Counted from the stretch's first letter, positions 6,045 to 14,315 are shown. The stretch is DNA of 22,853 bases from CAYQQO01 sp964420115 (GCA_964420115.1 CAYQQO010000009.1:1-22853), one strand, 5' to 3'. Notes: generated by a model not told the origin, from the letters alone. Numbers and translations: made by a program.

Positions 6045-7685
6045 CTATTGGGCTTCAAATCTATTCCTTATTCTTATTATGCCCCAACTTATCATTAGCG
6101 AGCCAGAAATGATGATGGAGAGAACAAGGATAAGGTCGGCTTTCTTATTATTCTTTGCTGTTTTCGCTATGGAGGCGGGTTGTTGTTGTAATGGGTTGGT
6201 TTGCGCTTGGGTGGTTTGCCTCGGTTTGTTTAATTGGTCTTCTGTTAATTCTTCTTGGATGATAACCGCTTCTTGTTTAGGGGCAATGACGGAGAAGTTC
6301 TGGCCCGCTGTCATGTTTTTAGCTGTTGTTTCTGGTATTTCTTTTGTTGTTTTAATAATTGAAATGGGGGTTTTTATGGCGATATTTTGCTTTTCATTTT
6401 GTTCAATTGCGCTAATAATATTTACTGCGCCGGGAGTGGCTGTTTTTGTCCAGTAATAATCGCTGCCGTCAAAAGCAACACTCATTCCTTCTTTGTCTTC
6501 GCCTGAATAATCAATCTGGCTGGCTAATGAACCGTCTGGATAAAGAAGGCGGGCTTGGTCCCAATCATTGTTTAAATGGACCTTGCTTATTGGTCTTTTG
6601 ATGACTAAAAATTGGCAAGGGGCGATTAAGCTGCCTTCTGGGAAAACAAAAGGCTCGCTGCCGCTTTCTTCGTCGTCTAACCGCCAGTTGGCTAAATTGG
6701 CTATTTGATCGCTTTGGTTATAAATTTCAATCCATTCGTTTTCTTCGTCGTTTCCGTAAGGATTAGGCAGAAATTCACTGATAATTATTGACTGGCTGTA
6801 AACATTTATTTTAACAACATCCATATTGGTTAATTGCCCGTCGCTGACGAGAAGAGTGGCTATATACTCTCCGGGATATGCATAAATGTGGTTTGTTTTT
6901 GCTTCTGTGCTTGTTTGTCCGTCGCCAAAGTTCCAAAAAAAGGTGAGTTTGTCGCGATTAGGATCGCTGGAAAAACTGGCGTCAAAGAAAATTTTCTGGT
7001 TTGTCAGCGCTGTAATGTTGTCCGGGCCAATTCTGGCGACCGGCGGCTTGTTAGAGCGGGCTGGGCCGCCGTCTATTATTTGTTCTTCTGTTGGTTCTTG
7101 TTCTTTTGGTTTTTGGGGTTCTTCCGGCTCTTGAGGTTCTTCAGGCGCTGTTTTTTGGCCGGGGCTGTTTTTGGCTTTTGGTGTTCCGCCTGCGTTCTGG
7201 CTTGCTTGCCAGCCAATAGCGTCTTTTCTTTCCATTGTTTGTTTGGTGTTGTTGTCTCCTGCCGGCCAGCCGTCAGAAAAATTAACTTGCTCAATTAAAT
7301 TGCTTTGGGCGTCATATAGTTCCAATGCCTCTCCGTTGTTTGATAAAGCGCCGGTATATATTTGGTCTGCCGGCGTCTCTGGCGCGCTTTCATCATTTGT
7401 CCTTTCTAATAAAAAATAGCCGCCTGCGGCTATTTTCCCTGACAATGTTATTTTTGGCGTTCCGTCAGCGGCTTTAATTATCCAGCCAGTCAAGTCAACT
7501 TCTTGATTGGTTGGGTTGTATAGTTCTATCCATTCATCGCTGGCAGAGATATCTGTCCCCATCCAGGCAATTTCATTGATAATAATGTTGTTTGAGCTAA
7601 AAGCAGGGGGAGGAACGGCTAGAATTCCTCCTAAAATTAGCAAAAAATAAAAATTAGAGTAACTTGTTTTGTTTTTCTTCGTCAT
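6045..7685 (-). CDS. Secreted/anchored protein with two lamin-tail domains flanking a PKD domain
   Basis: A 546-residue exported protein. A signal peptide occupies about residues 1-30 (basic start, hydrophobic FYFLLILGGILAV, cleavage near AFSS). A first lamin-tail (LTD) domain spans about 30-165 (INEIAWMG, EWIELYNP, DLTGWII). A Pro/Glu/Lys-rich spacer covers about 175-205. A PKD domain spans about 213-296, with FFWNFGDGQTS and YPGEYIATLLVSDG. A second LTD domain spans about 299-425 (ISEFLPNPYG, EWIEIYNQS). A polar stretch then leads to a C-terminal membrane helix at about 520-542 with basic residues behind it. The layout suggests a surface protein anchored at its C-terminus, possibly for adhesion or binding of polymers; LTD function in bacteria is poorly known. 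Its ATG lies inside the ruvB 3' end (32-base overlap), so it is co-expressed with ruvB. Confidence 0.85.
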   Translation of the reverse strand: MTKKNKTSYSNFYFLLILGGILAVPPPAFSSNNIIINEIAWMGTDISASDEWIELYNPTNQEVDLTGWIIKAADGTPKITLSGKIAAGGYFLLERTNDESAPETPADQIYTGALSNNGEALELYDAQSNLIEQVNFSDGWPAGDNNTKQTMERKDAIGWQASQNAGGTPKAKNSPGQKTAPEEPQEPEEPQKPKEQEPTEEQIIDGGPARSNKPPVARIGPDNITALTNQKIFFDASFSSDPNRDKLTFFWNFGDGQTSTEAKTNHIYAYPGEYIATLLVSDGQLTNMDVVKINVYSQSIIISEFLPNPYGNDEENEWIEIYNQSDQIANLANWRLDDEESGSEPFVFPEGSLIAPCQFLVIKRPISKVHLNNDWDQARLLYPDGSLASQIDYSGEDKEGMSVAFDGSDYYWTKTATPGAVNIISAIEQNEKQNIAIKTPISIIKTTKEIPETTAKNMTAGQNFSVIAPKQEAVIIQEELTEDQLNKPRQTTQAQTNPLQQQPASIAKTAKNNKKADLILVLSIIISGSLMISWGIIRIRNRFEAQ

Positions 7686-8673
7686 ACTCTATGCCAAGAT
7701 GCCGGTAAGCAAGTCTGGTCGCTTGGCGGCCTCTTGGAGTTCTTGAAAGGAGGCCTAGGCGAAGCAGGTAGGGTTCGTATATTTCTTCGATTGTTCCTCT
7801 CTCTTCGCCTGTTGCCGCGGCTAAAGTGCCCAGCCCAACAGGCCCGCCGTTGAATTTTTTAATTAGAGTCTCTAAAAGGTGACGGTCAGCCGGCTCCAGC
7901 CCAGTATGATCAATTTCAAGCATTTTTAAAGATTGAGCTGTTAAATCCTTGTTGACTAGTCCGTCAGCTTTTACTTGGGAGAAATCGCGGATTCTTTTTA
8001 AGAGGCGGTTGGCTACCCGAGGAGTGTATCTGGAACATTGGGCGATTAAAGAAACTGCCTCTGGGTTAATATCTGTCTTTAGAATTTTAGCAGAACGGCT
8101 GATAATTTTTTCGATGTCTTTATTTTCATAAAAATCCAAACGAAATGTGGCGCCAAAACGGCTGCGCAAAGGAGAAGATAATTGGCCGATGCGGGTGGTA
8201 GCGGCGATTAGTGTAAAACGGGGAAGTTCCAGCTGAATTGTTCTGGCAGAAGGCCCTTTGCCGATAATGATGTCTAGGGCAAAATCCTCCATTGCCGGAT
8301 AAAGTGTTTCTTCAATAACTCTATTTAAGGCGTGGCATTCATCAATAAAGAGAACATCGCCGGGCTGAAGGTTGGTTAAAATAGAGGCCAGATCGCCTGT
8401 TTTTTCAATAGCCGGGCCGGAGGTAACCTTAATATTGGCTCTCATCTCTTTGGCAATAATGTGGGCTAATGTTGTTTTTCCCAGTCCGCTTGAGCCATAC
8501 AAAAGGACGTGTTCAATAGCTTCGTTTCTTTTTTTGGCTGCTTCAATTAAAATATTTAAATTATCTTTAATTTTTTCCTGCCCCATATATTCATTAAAAG
8601 AACGCGGCCTCAAAGTAAAGTCCAGGTTTTTGTCCTCATTTAATTGTTCGGGTGTTACAACGGGGCTTGACAT
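7654..8673 (-). CDS. ruvB: Holliday junction branch migration helicase RuvB
   Basis: A 339-residue AAA+ motor that drives Holliday junction branch migration with RuvA. Family landmarks in order: LRPRSFNEYMGQEKIKDNL, Walker A GSSGLGKTT (60-68), Walker B VLFIDECHALN (Asp111, Glu112), LYPAMEDFALDIIIGKGPSA, sensor AATTR, SPLRSRFG with the arginine-finger region, and a C-terminal winged helix ending in RTPRGRQAT. The Walker A loop has SS where most RuvB have PP, and DECH replaces the common DEIH; both still fit a working P-loop ATPase. No clear Shine-Dalgarno site is seen. The 3' end overlaps the LTD-PKD gene. Confidence 0.96.
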   Translation of the reverse strand: MSSPVVTPEQLNEDKNLDFTLRPRSFNEYMGQEKIKDNLNILIEAAKKRNEAIEHVLLYGSSGLGKTTLAHIIAKEMRANIKVTSGPAIEKTGDLASILTNLQPGDVLFIDECHALNRVIEETLYPAMEDFALDIIIGKGPSARTIQLELPRFTLIAATTRIGQLSSPLRSRFGATFRLDFYENKDIEKIISRSAKILKTDINPEAVSLIAQCSRYTPRVANRLLKRIRDFSQVKADGLVNKDLTAQSLKMLEIDHTGLEPADRHLLETLIKKFNGGPVGLGTLAAATGEERGTIEEIYEPYLLRLGLLSRTPRGRQATRLAYRHLGIEYDEEKQNKLL

Positions 8674-8777
8674 TTTAAATTTACTCTGCTATTATGCTTA
8701 TAGATATCGCAGAGGGGGCGCTATAAAGGAATGTCCCTTTTTAATATCTAAAAATACCTTATTTCACTAATATTAGG

Positions 8778-8959
8778 GGTTAGTCATGACTAACCTGTAG
8801 GCAATAAGGATCCTATCTAAAGCTGGGGTTCGATAGGGGCTTTATCTTAGTTTTTTTTGGATATCTTGGTTCCGACTGGGATATTCCTCGGAAAGGTCTT
8901 TTCTCTCTATTCTCAGGTGGAGAGTCGTTGCCTGCAGGTTAGACAAGATTAACTCTTTT
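8778..8959. ncRNA. Candidate structured RNA or small inverted-repeat element between pilB and ruvB
   Basis: The 302-base gap 8674-8975 holds no credible ORF but strong symmetry. A 15-base arm at 8790-8804 (CTAACCTGTAGGCAA) pairs with 8928-8942 (TTGCCTGCAGGTTAG) with a single G-U pair, enclosing 123 bases. Inside are TAAAGC/GCTTTA (8818-8823 with 8839-8844), TTCCGA/TCGGAA (8870-8875 with 8888-8893) and CTCTC/GAGAG (8903-8907 with 8920-8924). A perfect 18-base palindrome (8778-8795) shares CTAACC with the long stem, so the two structures exclude each other. A CTCTTTTT run (8953-8960) follows the long stem and favours the plus strand as the RNA strand. I could not match it to 6S, SRP, RNase P or a known riboswitch. 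A MITE-like element with 15-bp ends is the main alternative. Confidence 0.35.
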
Positions 8960-8975
8960 TAATGTTGCTAACAAT

Positions 8976-10661
8976 TTAACTTAAATCAGCCAGCGGGCCG
9001 ACAATCCTTTCTATTTCTTCAATGGTGGTTAGGCCGTCAAGCGCTTTTAACAAGGCGTCTTGGGTAAAACTGACCATCTTTCCTTCTTTTGTCTTTTTTA
9101 TAATTTGGAAGTGGTCTGGAGAAGAACTGATTAACTTTTCCATTTCTTGATTGATAACAATAATTTCAAAAATACCAATTCTGCTTTTGTATCCGGTGTT
9201 ATTGCACTCCTGACAGCCGACTGCCTGATAAATTTTTAATTTATTGTTAAGAGTTGGGTGTTTAATAGACGGAGGAATCCCTTTAAGGGATTTTTTTATT
9301 TGGTCAAGCTCTTTTCCAGAAGTTGTTTTCTTTTTGGCGCATTTTTTGCAAATTCTTCTAACAAGCCGCTGGGCAATAATCAAGTTGAGGGCAGAGGCCA
9401 AATTGGAAGCGTCAACGCCGATATCCAAAAAACGAGGAATGGCGCCGGCCGCGTCATTGGTATGGAGTGTGGAAAAAACCAAATGGCCGGTTAAGGCGGC
9501 CTGGACAGCAATTGTCGCTGTTTCTTCGTCTCTAATTTCCCCAACCAATATTATGTCGGGGTCTTGGCGCAGGATTGCCCGAAGTCCCTTGGCAAAGGTA
9601 TAGCCTTTCTTTTCGTCGGTTTGAGTTTGAGTGATTCCTTCTAAATGATATTCAATCGGGTCTTCCAAGGTGATAATTTTTGATTCTGGTTTGTTGACCT
9701 TTCTAATAAAGCTGTATAAAAGAGTTGTTTTGCCGGAGCCGGTTGGTCCAGTGGTAATAATCATGCCATTGGGTTTTTGTATTTCTTTGTAAACGACATC
9801 CAATATATCTTGGCGAAGGCCCAAATCTTCCAGCTCTAAATTAATCGCCCCGGGGTCTAAAATGCGCATAACAATATTTTCTCCATAAGCGCTTGGAATA
9901 GCTGAGACCCTTATTTCAATATCAGTTTTATCAAGGCCAATAGTAAAACGGCCGCCTTGAGCGATATCAGCGACGTTTAATTTCATTCCGGAAAGAAGCT
10001 TTATCCGGTTTAAAATATATGAATACGATTTTGAAGACAAAAAAGCCGCATCTTGGAGTATTCCGTCAATGCGGTAGCGGATAATTGCTTTTTCTTGCTC
10101 TGTTTCCAAATGGATGTCAGAGGCCTTTGTTTCCAAACTGCCGGCTAAAAGTATTTCAACCACTTTAGAAATTTGGTCAGTCGGCGTTTCTTCTATTTTT
10201 TTCTTAATATCATCTAAATTATTAATTTCTTTTTTTAAGTTTTTGAGAGATTCTCCTTCTATATCAACCTGGCCGGTGATTTTTCTAACTTCTTTTTTGG
10301 GAATATCCTGGTATGCTTGCCAAGCTCTTTCAAGTCCGCTTTCCGAGGATACAAACAAATTAATTTGATAGCCTTCTTTTTCTAATTCTTTTAAAATTTT
10401 TTTGACTAAAGGATTTTCTGGATCTTTTGCCGCCGCCCAAAGCTGTTTTGATTTTTTCTGGATAACAGCCATTTTAGCGTTTCTGGCTTTTTTTTCTAAA
10501 ACAAGCGGAAGAGCTTTTTGTTCAATAGGAGTTATTTTTAAGTCCAAATAGGGTAAATTAAGCTGGCCCGCTAATTGTTTGGCCTTTTTTTCTTCCTCTT
10601 GGCGCTTCAAACTGCTTAATTTTTCTTCCAGCGCCTTGCTTTTAGATTGGATCTGCGTCAT
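8976..10661 (-). CDS. pilB: Type IV pilus assembly / type II secretion ATPase (PilB/GspE family)
   Basis: A 561-residue hexameric ATPase of the GspE/PilB family that powers pilus assembly at the inner membrane. Residues about 1-150 form the N-terminal MshEN-like part. Then come the family signature KASDIHLE (about 180), Walker A GPTGSGKTT (305-313), the aspartate box TLEDPIEY, Walker B ILVGEIRDEET (from about 371) and the histidine box TGHLVFSTLHTNDA. Four cysteines in two pairs (CKKC at 438-441 and CQEC at 483-486) form the usual zinc site. Start ATG 10661 has a good AAAGAGGA site upstream. No other pilus gene is visible in the window, so the rest of the machine must be elsewhere. GspE cannot be ruled out as a name, but PilB is usual in this type of organism. 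Confidence 0.9.
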   Translation of the reverse strand: MTQIQSKSKALEEKLSSLKRQEEEKKAKQLAGQLNLPYLDLKITPIEQKALPLVLEKKARNAKMAVIQKKSKQLWAAAKDPENPLVKKILKELEKEGYQINLFVSSESGLERAWQAYQDIPKKEVRKITGQVDIEGESLKNLKKEINNLDDIKKKIEETPTDQISKVVEILLAGSLETKASDIHLETEQEKAIIRYRIDGILQDAAFLSSKSYSYILNRIKLLSGMKLNVADIAQGGRFTIGLDKTDIEIRVSAIPSAYGENIVMRILDPGAINLELEDLGLRQDILDVVYKEIQKPNGMIITTGPTGSGKTTLLYSFIRKVNKPESKIITLEDPIEYHLEGITQTQTDEKKGYTFAKGLRAILRQDPDIILVGEIRDEETATIAVQAALTGHLVFSTLHTNDAAGAIPRFLDIGVDASNLASALNLIIAQRLVRRICKKCAKKKTTSGKELDQIKKSLKGIPPSIKHPTLNNKLKIYQAVGCQECNNTGYKSRIGIFEIIVINQEMEKLISSSPDHFQIIKKTKEGKMVSFTQDALLKALDGLTTIEEIERIVGPLADLS

Positions 10662-10747
10662 CTCTATCCTCTTTAATTACTAATTATTGCCCATCTATAT
10701 ATCAAGTTATATTGAGCATAGCTTATTTTTCTTGCTTGGTCAAATAT

Positions 10748-10763
10748 GGTAAACTAAAGTTGT
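10748..10763 (+). promoter_or_regulatory. Extended -10 promoter placing tsaE on a leaderless mRNA
   Basis: TGGTAAACT ends at 10755: a TGn-extended -10 box with TAAACT at 10750-10755. Only eight bases separate it from the tsaE ATG at 10764, and no ribosome binding site lies between. No good -35 box is present. The spacing is typical of leaderless bacterial messages. Confidence 0.45.
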
Positions 10764-11237
10764 ATGGTTTCTTCCCGATTAGCGGAAATTATTAGCAAAA
10801 ACAGCCAAGAAACAAAAAAAATAGGCAGGGTTTTGGCAGGGGGAATATTTAATTGGCGGCTGGGGGACAAAGAAGCTCTGATTATCGCTCTTGAAGGCGA
10901 GTTGGGCGCTGGCAAAACTACTTTTGCTCAAGGGTTGGCCAAAGGATTTAAAATCAAAGAAAAAATTACCAGCCCCACTTTTGTTATTTTAAAAAAATTT
11001 AACCTCAAAGATAGCTTCTGGCAAAATTTATACCATATTGATTGTTATAGGGTTAACAGCCCGCAGGATATATTGGATTTAGATTTTAAGGAAATTACCA
11101 GCCGCCCAAAAAATATTGTTGTTATTGAGTGGGCTGAAAAAATTAAAAGCATTTTACCAAAAGAAAAAGTTTTGTGGGTTAGTTTTAGTTATTTAGAGAA
11201 AAACGAAAGAAAATTATCTATAAATTTAATTATTTAA
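10764..11237 (+). CDS. tsaE: tRNA t6A biosynthesis ATPase TsaE
   Basis: A 157-residue P-loop ATPase that works with TsaB and TsaD to make N6-threonylcarbamoyladenosine at position 37 of ANN-decoding tRNAs. It shows Walker A LEGELGAGKTTFAQGLA (GELGAGKTT at 45-53), the ITSPTFVI segment, YHIDCYR (91-96), and VIEWAEKI near residue 122. The length fits the family (about 150). It is the first gene of a plus-strand run, divergent from pilB, and is followed five bases later by the exonuclease gene. No Shine-Dalgarno site precedes the ATG; the message may be leaderless. Confidence 0.95.
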   Translation: MVSSRLAEIISKNSQETKKIGRVLAGGIFNWRLGDKEALIIALEGELGAGKTTFAQGLAKGFKIKEKITSPTFVILKKFNLKDSFWQNLYHIDCYRVNSPQDILDLDFKEITSRPKNIVVIEWAEKIKSILPKEKVLWVSFSYLEKNERKLSINLII

Positions 11238-11242
11238 TTATT

Positions 11243-12112
11243 GTGGGAAGATTAGTTTTAATTGACAGCAATGCCATACTCCACCGGGCCTATCATGCCC
11301 TGCCTCCGCTTAAGACAAAAAAGGGGGAGTTGGTTAATGCTGTTTACGGTTTTATAAGCATTTTAATAAAGGTGGTTAAAGATATTAAGCCGGACTATTT
11401 AGCCGCTGCTTTTGATTTGGCCGGACCGACTTTTAGAGATAAGGAATACACAGAATACAAAGCCAAGAGGGTTAAGCCTAAGCAGGAGTTCTATGACCAA
11501 GTCCCTTTGGTAAAAAAGATAATTTCTGCTATGGGGATTCCTATTTATGAGAAAAAGGGCTTTGAGGCCGATGATGTTGTTGGTACAATAATAAATGAAG
11601 TAAGTAAAGAGAGTAATTTAAAAACAATTATTATTACTGGCGATTTAGACACATTACAGTTGGTTGATAAAAATGTTGAAGTTTACGCTCCTAAAAAAGG
11701 AATAAGCGAGATGGCTATTTATGATATAAAAGCGATTAAAGAGCGCTACGGCCTTTTGCCAAAGCAGATCGTTGATTTAAAAGCGCTTTGGGGCGACATT
11801 TCAGATAATATTCCCGGGGTAGCGGGCGTTGGTGAAAAAACCGCCAAAGAGCTGGTTAAAAAATTCGGTAGTTTAGAAAATATTTATAAAAATTTGAATA
11901 AAAGCGATTTAAACCTAAAATTAAAAGCCCGTCTTTTGGAATACCAAGAAGATGCCCGGCTTAGCTATTTTTTAGCTACTATTAGAAAGGACGCGCCGAT
12001 TAAGTTTAATTTAAGCGATTGCCGCCTTGATGGGATTAGCAAAAAGAAGGCGGTTAAACTTTTAGAGCAATTAGAATTTAAAAGTTTAGTTAAAAGAATT
12101 GAGGAGTTATAA
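11243..12112 (+). CDS. Stand-alone 5'-3' exonuclease (DNA polymerase I N-terminal domain type)
   Basis: A 289-residue flap/5' nuclease equal to the first domain of DNA polymerase I, without 3'-5' exonuclease or polymerase domains. Motifs: VLIDSNAILHRAYHAL (Asp8), FEADDVVGTI, ITGDLDTLQLVD and a helix-three-turn-helix LWGDISDNIPGVAGVGEKTA. GDLD replaces the more common GDKD, but the metal-binding aspartates remain. It likely removes RNA primers and flaps during lagging-strand synthesis and repair. It starts at GTG 11243, five bases after the tsaE stop, with no Shine-Dalgarno site, so translational coupling is likely. Stand-alone versions are common in reduced genomes. Confidence 0.93.
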   Translation: MGRLVLIDSNAILHRAYHALPPLKTKKGELVNAVYGFISILIKVVKDIKPDYLAAAFDLAGPTFRDKEYTEYKAKRVKPKQEFYDQVPLVKKIISAMGIPIYEKKGFEADDVVGTIINEVSKESNLKTIIITGDLDTLQLVDKNVEVYAPKKGISEMAIYDIKAIKERYGLLPKQIVDLKALWGDISDNIPGVAGVGEKTAKELVKKFGSLENIYKNLNKSDLNLKLKARLLEYQEDARLSYFLATIRKDAPIKFNLSDCRLDGISKKKAVKLLEQLEFKSLVKRIEEL

Positions 12113-12122
12113 TATAATAAAG

Positions 12123-12129
12123 AAAGGAG
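12123..12129 (+). promoter_or_regulatory. Strong ribosome binding site deciding the start of the V4R-like gene
   Basis: AAAGGAG lies eight bases before ATG 12138. It rules out the upstream TTG (12099), which would place the start inside the exonuclease gene. It is one of the few strong sites in the window. Confidence 0.8.
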
Positions 12130-12137
12130 ATATTAAT

Positions 12138-12740
12138 ATGGGCAAAGATAGGCTTCCCAAAGAGAAAATAGATGAAATATTGGCGATGCCCGGTCAAGTC
12201 AGGGGGGTTGTTTTCGCTACAGACAAAGAGTATGTTCTTTTAAAATGGGGCAAGGAAGGTTTGGAAAAATTAAAAAATAAAGCCAAAGAATGGGGAGTGA
12301 AAACCCCCTATGAAAAAGTTGAAGTGATAGATTGGTATCCTGCGGGGCAAAGAGCAATCTCTCTGCTTTTAATAAGGGAAGTATTTAATTTGGATAACTC
12401 TGGGATAAGGGATATGGGGTCAATGGCGCCTAAGTTTTCATTTATTGTTAAACTCTTTTTTAAACTTTTTTCGCCAATAGAAAAATTTGCTAAAGAAATT
12501 CCCGGTTATTGGGATGAGCATTTTACCGAAGGAGAATTGGAAGTGATTAAAGTTTCTGAAAAAGATAAAGAATTGATTATTCATTTAAAGAATGTTGATA
12601 TACATCCCATTTATTGCGTTTATTCAGAGGGGTATTTTGAAAGAGTTATTAAATTTATTTATCCGACAGCAGTTTGCAAAGAAACAAAGTGCGCTTACAA
12701 GGGCGATGACGTTCATGAATATAGGTTTACTTGGGAATGA
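12138..12740 (+). CDS. Putative V4R/DUF2378-like sensory protein paired with a histidine kinase
   Basis: A 200-residue soluble protein. The N-terminal MPGQVRGVVFATDKEYVLLK and the C-terminal CKETKCAYKGDDVHEYRFTW resemble proteins of the V4R/heme-NO-binding-like group, in which a small alpha/beta domain ends in a Cys-containing strand pair and senses ligands. Three cysteines lie near the C-terminus (YCVY, then AVCKETKC). There is no signal peptide; a hydrophobic FSFIVKLFFKLFSPI segment in the middle could contact a membrane. Its TGA stop overlaps the ATG of the following histidine kinase (ATGA), so the two are probably translated together and may act as sensor and kinase. The family call is weak; the gene itself is well supported by the ribosome binding site and the overlap. 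Confidence 0.6.
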   Translation: MGKDRLPKEKIDEILAMPGQVRGVVFATDKEYVLLKWGKEGLEKLKNKAKEWGVKTPYEKVEVIDWYPAGQRAISLLLIREVFNLDNSGIRDMGSMAPKFSFIVKLFFKLFSPIEKFAKEIPGYWDEHFTEGELEVIKVSEKDKELIIHLKNVDIHPIYCVYSEGYFERVIKFIYPTAVCKETKCAYKGDDVHEYRFTWE

Positions 12741-14266
12741 AAGAAGAAAAAGCAAAGTCACACACAGAGGAAATTTTAGTTAAAGATCTTCGGTTATTAA
12801 GGAAGCATACTGAAGATTTTTGGAATTTTTCGCCCATACCAATTTGCGGGGTTAATGCAGAATTTATTGTTATTAGTGTCGGCAAAAGGTTTTTAGATTT
12901 TTTTGGCTATAATCAGGAAGAGATTATTGGCGAAGGCCTGGAAAAGATTTTTGAATCTAAAAAAGAATTTCAGAAGCTTAAAAAGGATTTGTTGGAAGGG
13001 GAGATTATTACCCGCAGGGAAATTGTTGCCCAAAATAGAAATGGGGGGGAGTTGCCTGTTTCTGTTTTTGCCAAGGCCCAGAAAAACGATGAAAATATCA
13101 CAATAAGTTATTTTTTTTCCTTTATAGATATTGTTGAGATAAAAAAGAAAGAAGAAGAGCTGAAGCAAAAAATAGCAGATATTGAAAAAGCGAAAAAGAA
13201 AGCAGAGCGGGAAGAAAATAAAACCAGAGCTATTTTATTGAGCTTAACTGACGGTTTAATTCTTTTTAACAGAGAAATGCAGGTTAGTTTGGTTAATTCT
13301 GTCGCAGAAGATATTTTAGGCGTTAAAGAAAAAAAGGTTTTGGGCAGGAAAATAGACCAAATGGGCGATTACCCCAACTTAAACAAACTTTATAAGTCAT
13401 TGGGGGAAAATATAGAATGGATTGGCCGCAGATATGAATTTATTTTAGAGAAGCCGGTTTTGCGAGTTTTGCAAACAGTGGTTGTCCCTGTAGAAGTAAA
13501 CAAAGAAACAATTGGTATTATGATCGTTTTGCACGATATTAGCAGAGAAAAGGAAATAGAAAGAATGAAAAGCGAATTTGTTTCAGTGGTTGCTCATCAA
13601 CTGCGGACTCCATTATCAGCTGTTAAGTGGGTTATAGGGAGTATTTTAGACGGCGATGCCGGAGAGGTTTCTTTGGAGCAGCTTAATCTTTTGGGAAAAG
13701 GGTACAGAAGCAACGAAAGAATGATTAATTTAGTAAACGATCTTTTAAATATCGCCCGTATTGAAGAAGGTCGTTTTCTTTCGGGCTTTGCTTTGGTTTC
13801 TGTAGATAATTTGGTTAAAAGCATTGTTAAAAATTCAGAAAAAGCCATTAAGAGCAAAGATATAAATGTTGTTATTAAAAAAACTAAAAAGAAATTACCT
13901 AAAATAAGAATAGACATTGAGAGAATAAAGTTGGTTATCCAAAACCTGCTGGATAACGCTGTTAGGTATAGTTTGAAAGGTGGCAAGGTGACAATTTCCG
14001 TTGGTTATGATAAAATGAATATAAAAGTAGAGGTGAAAGATGAGGGGATCGGCATCTCTAAACACCAACAGGGGCACGTCTTTACTAAGTTTTTTAGAGG
14101 AGATAATGCTGTTAGGGCCGAGACAGAGGGGAGCGGCTTAGGTCTTTTTATGTGTAAAAATATTATTGAAGCCCATGGCGGGGAAATCGGCTTTAAAAGC
14201 GAGAAAGACAAAGGAACTGCTTTTTGGTTCACTTTGTCTGTTAAATCAGAAGAAATGGAATCTTAA
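12737..14266 (+). CDS. Cytoplasmic PAS-PAS sensor histidine kinase
   Basis: A 509-residue kinase counted from ATG 12737, which overlaps the preceding stop by four bases (a TTG at 12731 is less likely). Order: PAS domain at about 25-135 (NFSPIPICGVNAEF, RNGGELPVSVFA), a charged coiled coil at about 136-160, a second PAS at about 165-270, HisKA dimerisation domain with the phospho-acceptor in VVAHQLRTPLSAVKW (His287), and HATPase with N box NLLDNAVRY, G1 DEGIGI and G2 GSGLGLFMCK. No membrane helix, so it senses an internal signal, perhaps through the V4R-like neighbour. Its PAS-HisKA-HATPase part closely matches the kinase at 16283. The two response regulators that follow are likely partners. 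Confidence 0.93.
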   Translation: MKEEKAKSHTEEILVKDLRLLRKHTEDFWNFSPIPICGVNAEFIVISVGKRFLDFFGYNQEEIIGEGLEKIFESKKEFQKLKKDLLEGEIITRREIVAQNRNGGELPVSVFAKAQKNDENITISYFFSFIDIVEIKKKEEELKQKIADIEKAKKKAEREENKTRAILLSLTDGLILFNREMQVSLVNSVAEDILGVKEKKVLGRKIDQMGDYPNLNKLYKSLGENIEWIGRRYEFILEKPVLRVLQTVVVPVEVNKETIGIMIVLHDISREKEIERMKSEFVSVVAHQLRTPLSAVKWVIGSILDGDAGEVSLEQLNLLGKGYRSNERMINLVNDLLNIARIEEGRFLSGFALVSVDNLVKSIVKNSEKAIKSKDINVVIKKTKKKLPKIRIDIERIKLVIQNLLDNAVRYSLKGGKVTISVGYDKMNIKVEVKDEGIGISKHQQGHVFTKFFRGDNAVRAETEGSGLGLFMCKNIIEAHGGEIGFKSEKDKGTAFWFTLSVKSEEMES

Positions 14267-14296
14267 ATTTAAAATATAGTATTTTAAATTTAAGAT
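14260..14296 (+). repeat. Perfect 17-bp AT-rich inverted repeat between kinase and response regulator
   Basis: ATCTTAAATTTAAAATA (14260-14276) and its exact reverse complement (14280-14296) flank a TAG loop. The left arm includes the kinase stop codon. No T-run follows and the arms are almost entirely A/T. It may be an mRNA processing or stability hairpin, a weak attenuator, or a binding site for a dimeric protein. Confidence 0.75.
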
Positions 14297-14315
14297 ACCT
14301 GCCTTTAAAAGATAT

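Noticed and set aside
7076..7150. Repetitive TTCTT/GGTTCTT tract considered as a tandem DNA repeat
   Set aside because: It is explained by the Pro/Glu/Lys-rich linker of the LTD-PKD protein.
6834..7298. Plus-strand 154-residue reading frame opposite the LTD-PKD gene
   Set aside because: Cys/Phe-rich low-complexity product opposite a well-supported exported protein; an antisense shadow.
8372..8770. Plus-strand frame opposite the start of ruvB
   Set aside because: Lies almost wholly antisense to ruvB, with no motif or ribosome binding site.
8818..8844. T-loop-like GGTTCGAT inside the pilB-ruvB gap, suggesting a tRNA
   Set aside because: The flanking bases do not form a T stem and there is no acceptor or anticodon arm.
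8812..8844. Possible H-type pseudoknot (CCTATC/GATAGG with TAAAGC/GCTTTA)
   Set aside because: The two stems interleave but the first connecting loop would have zero bases, so they are better read as alternative hairpins.
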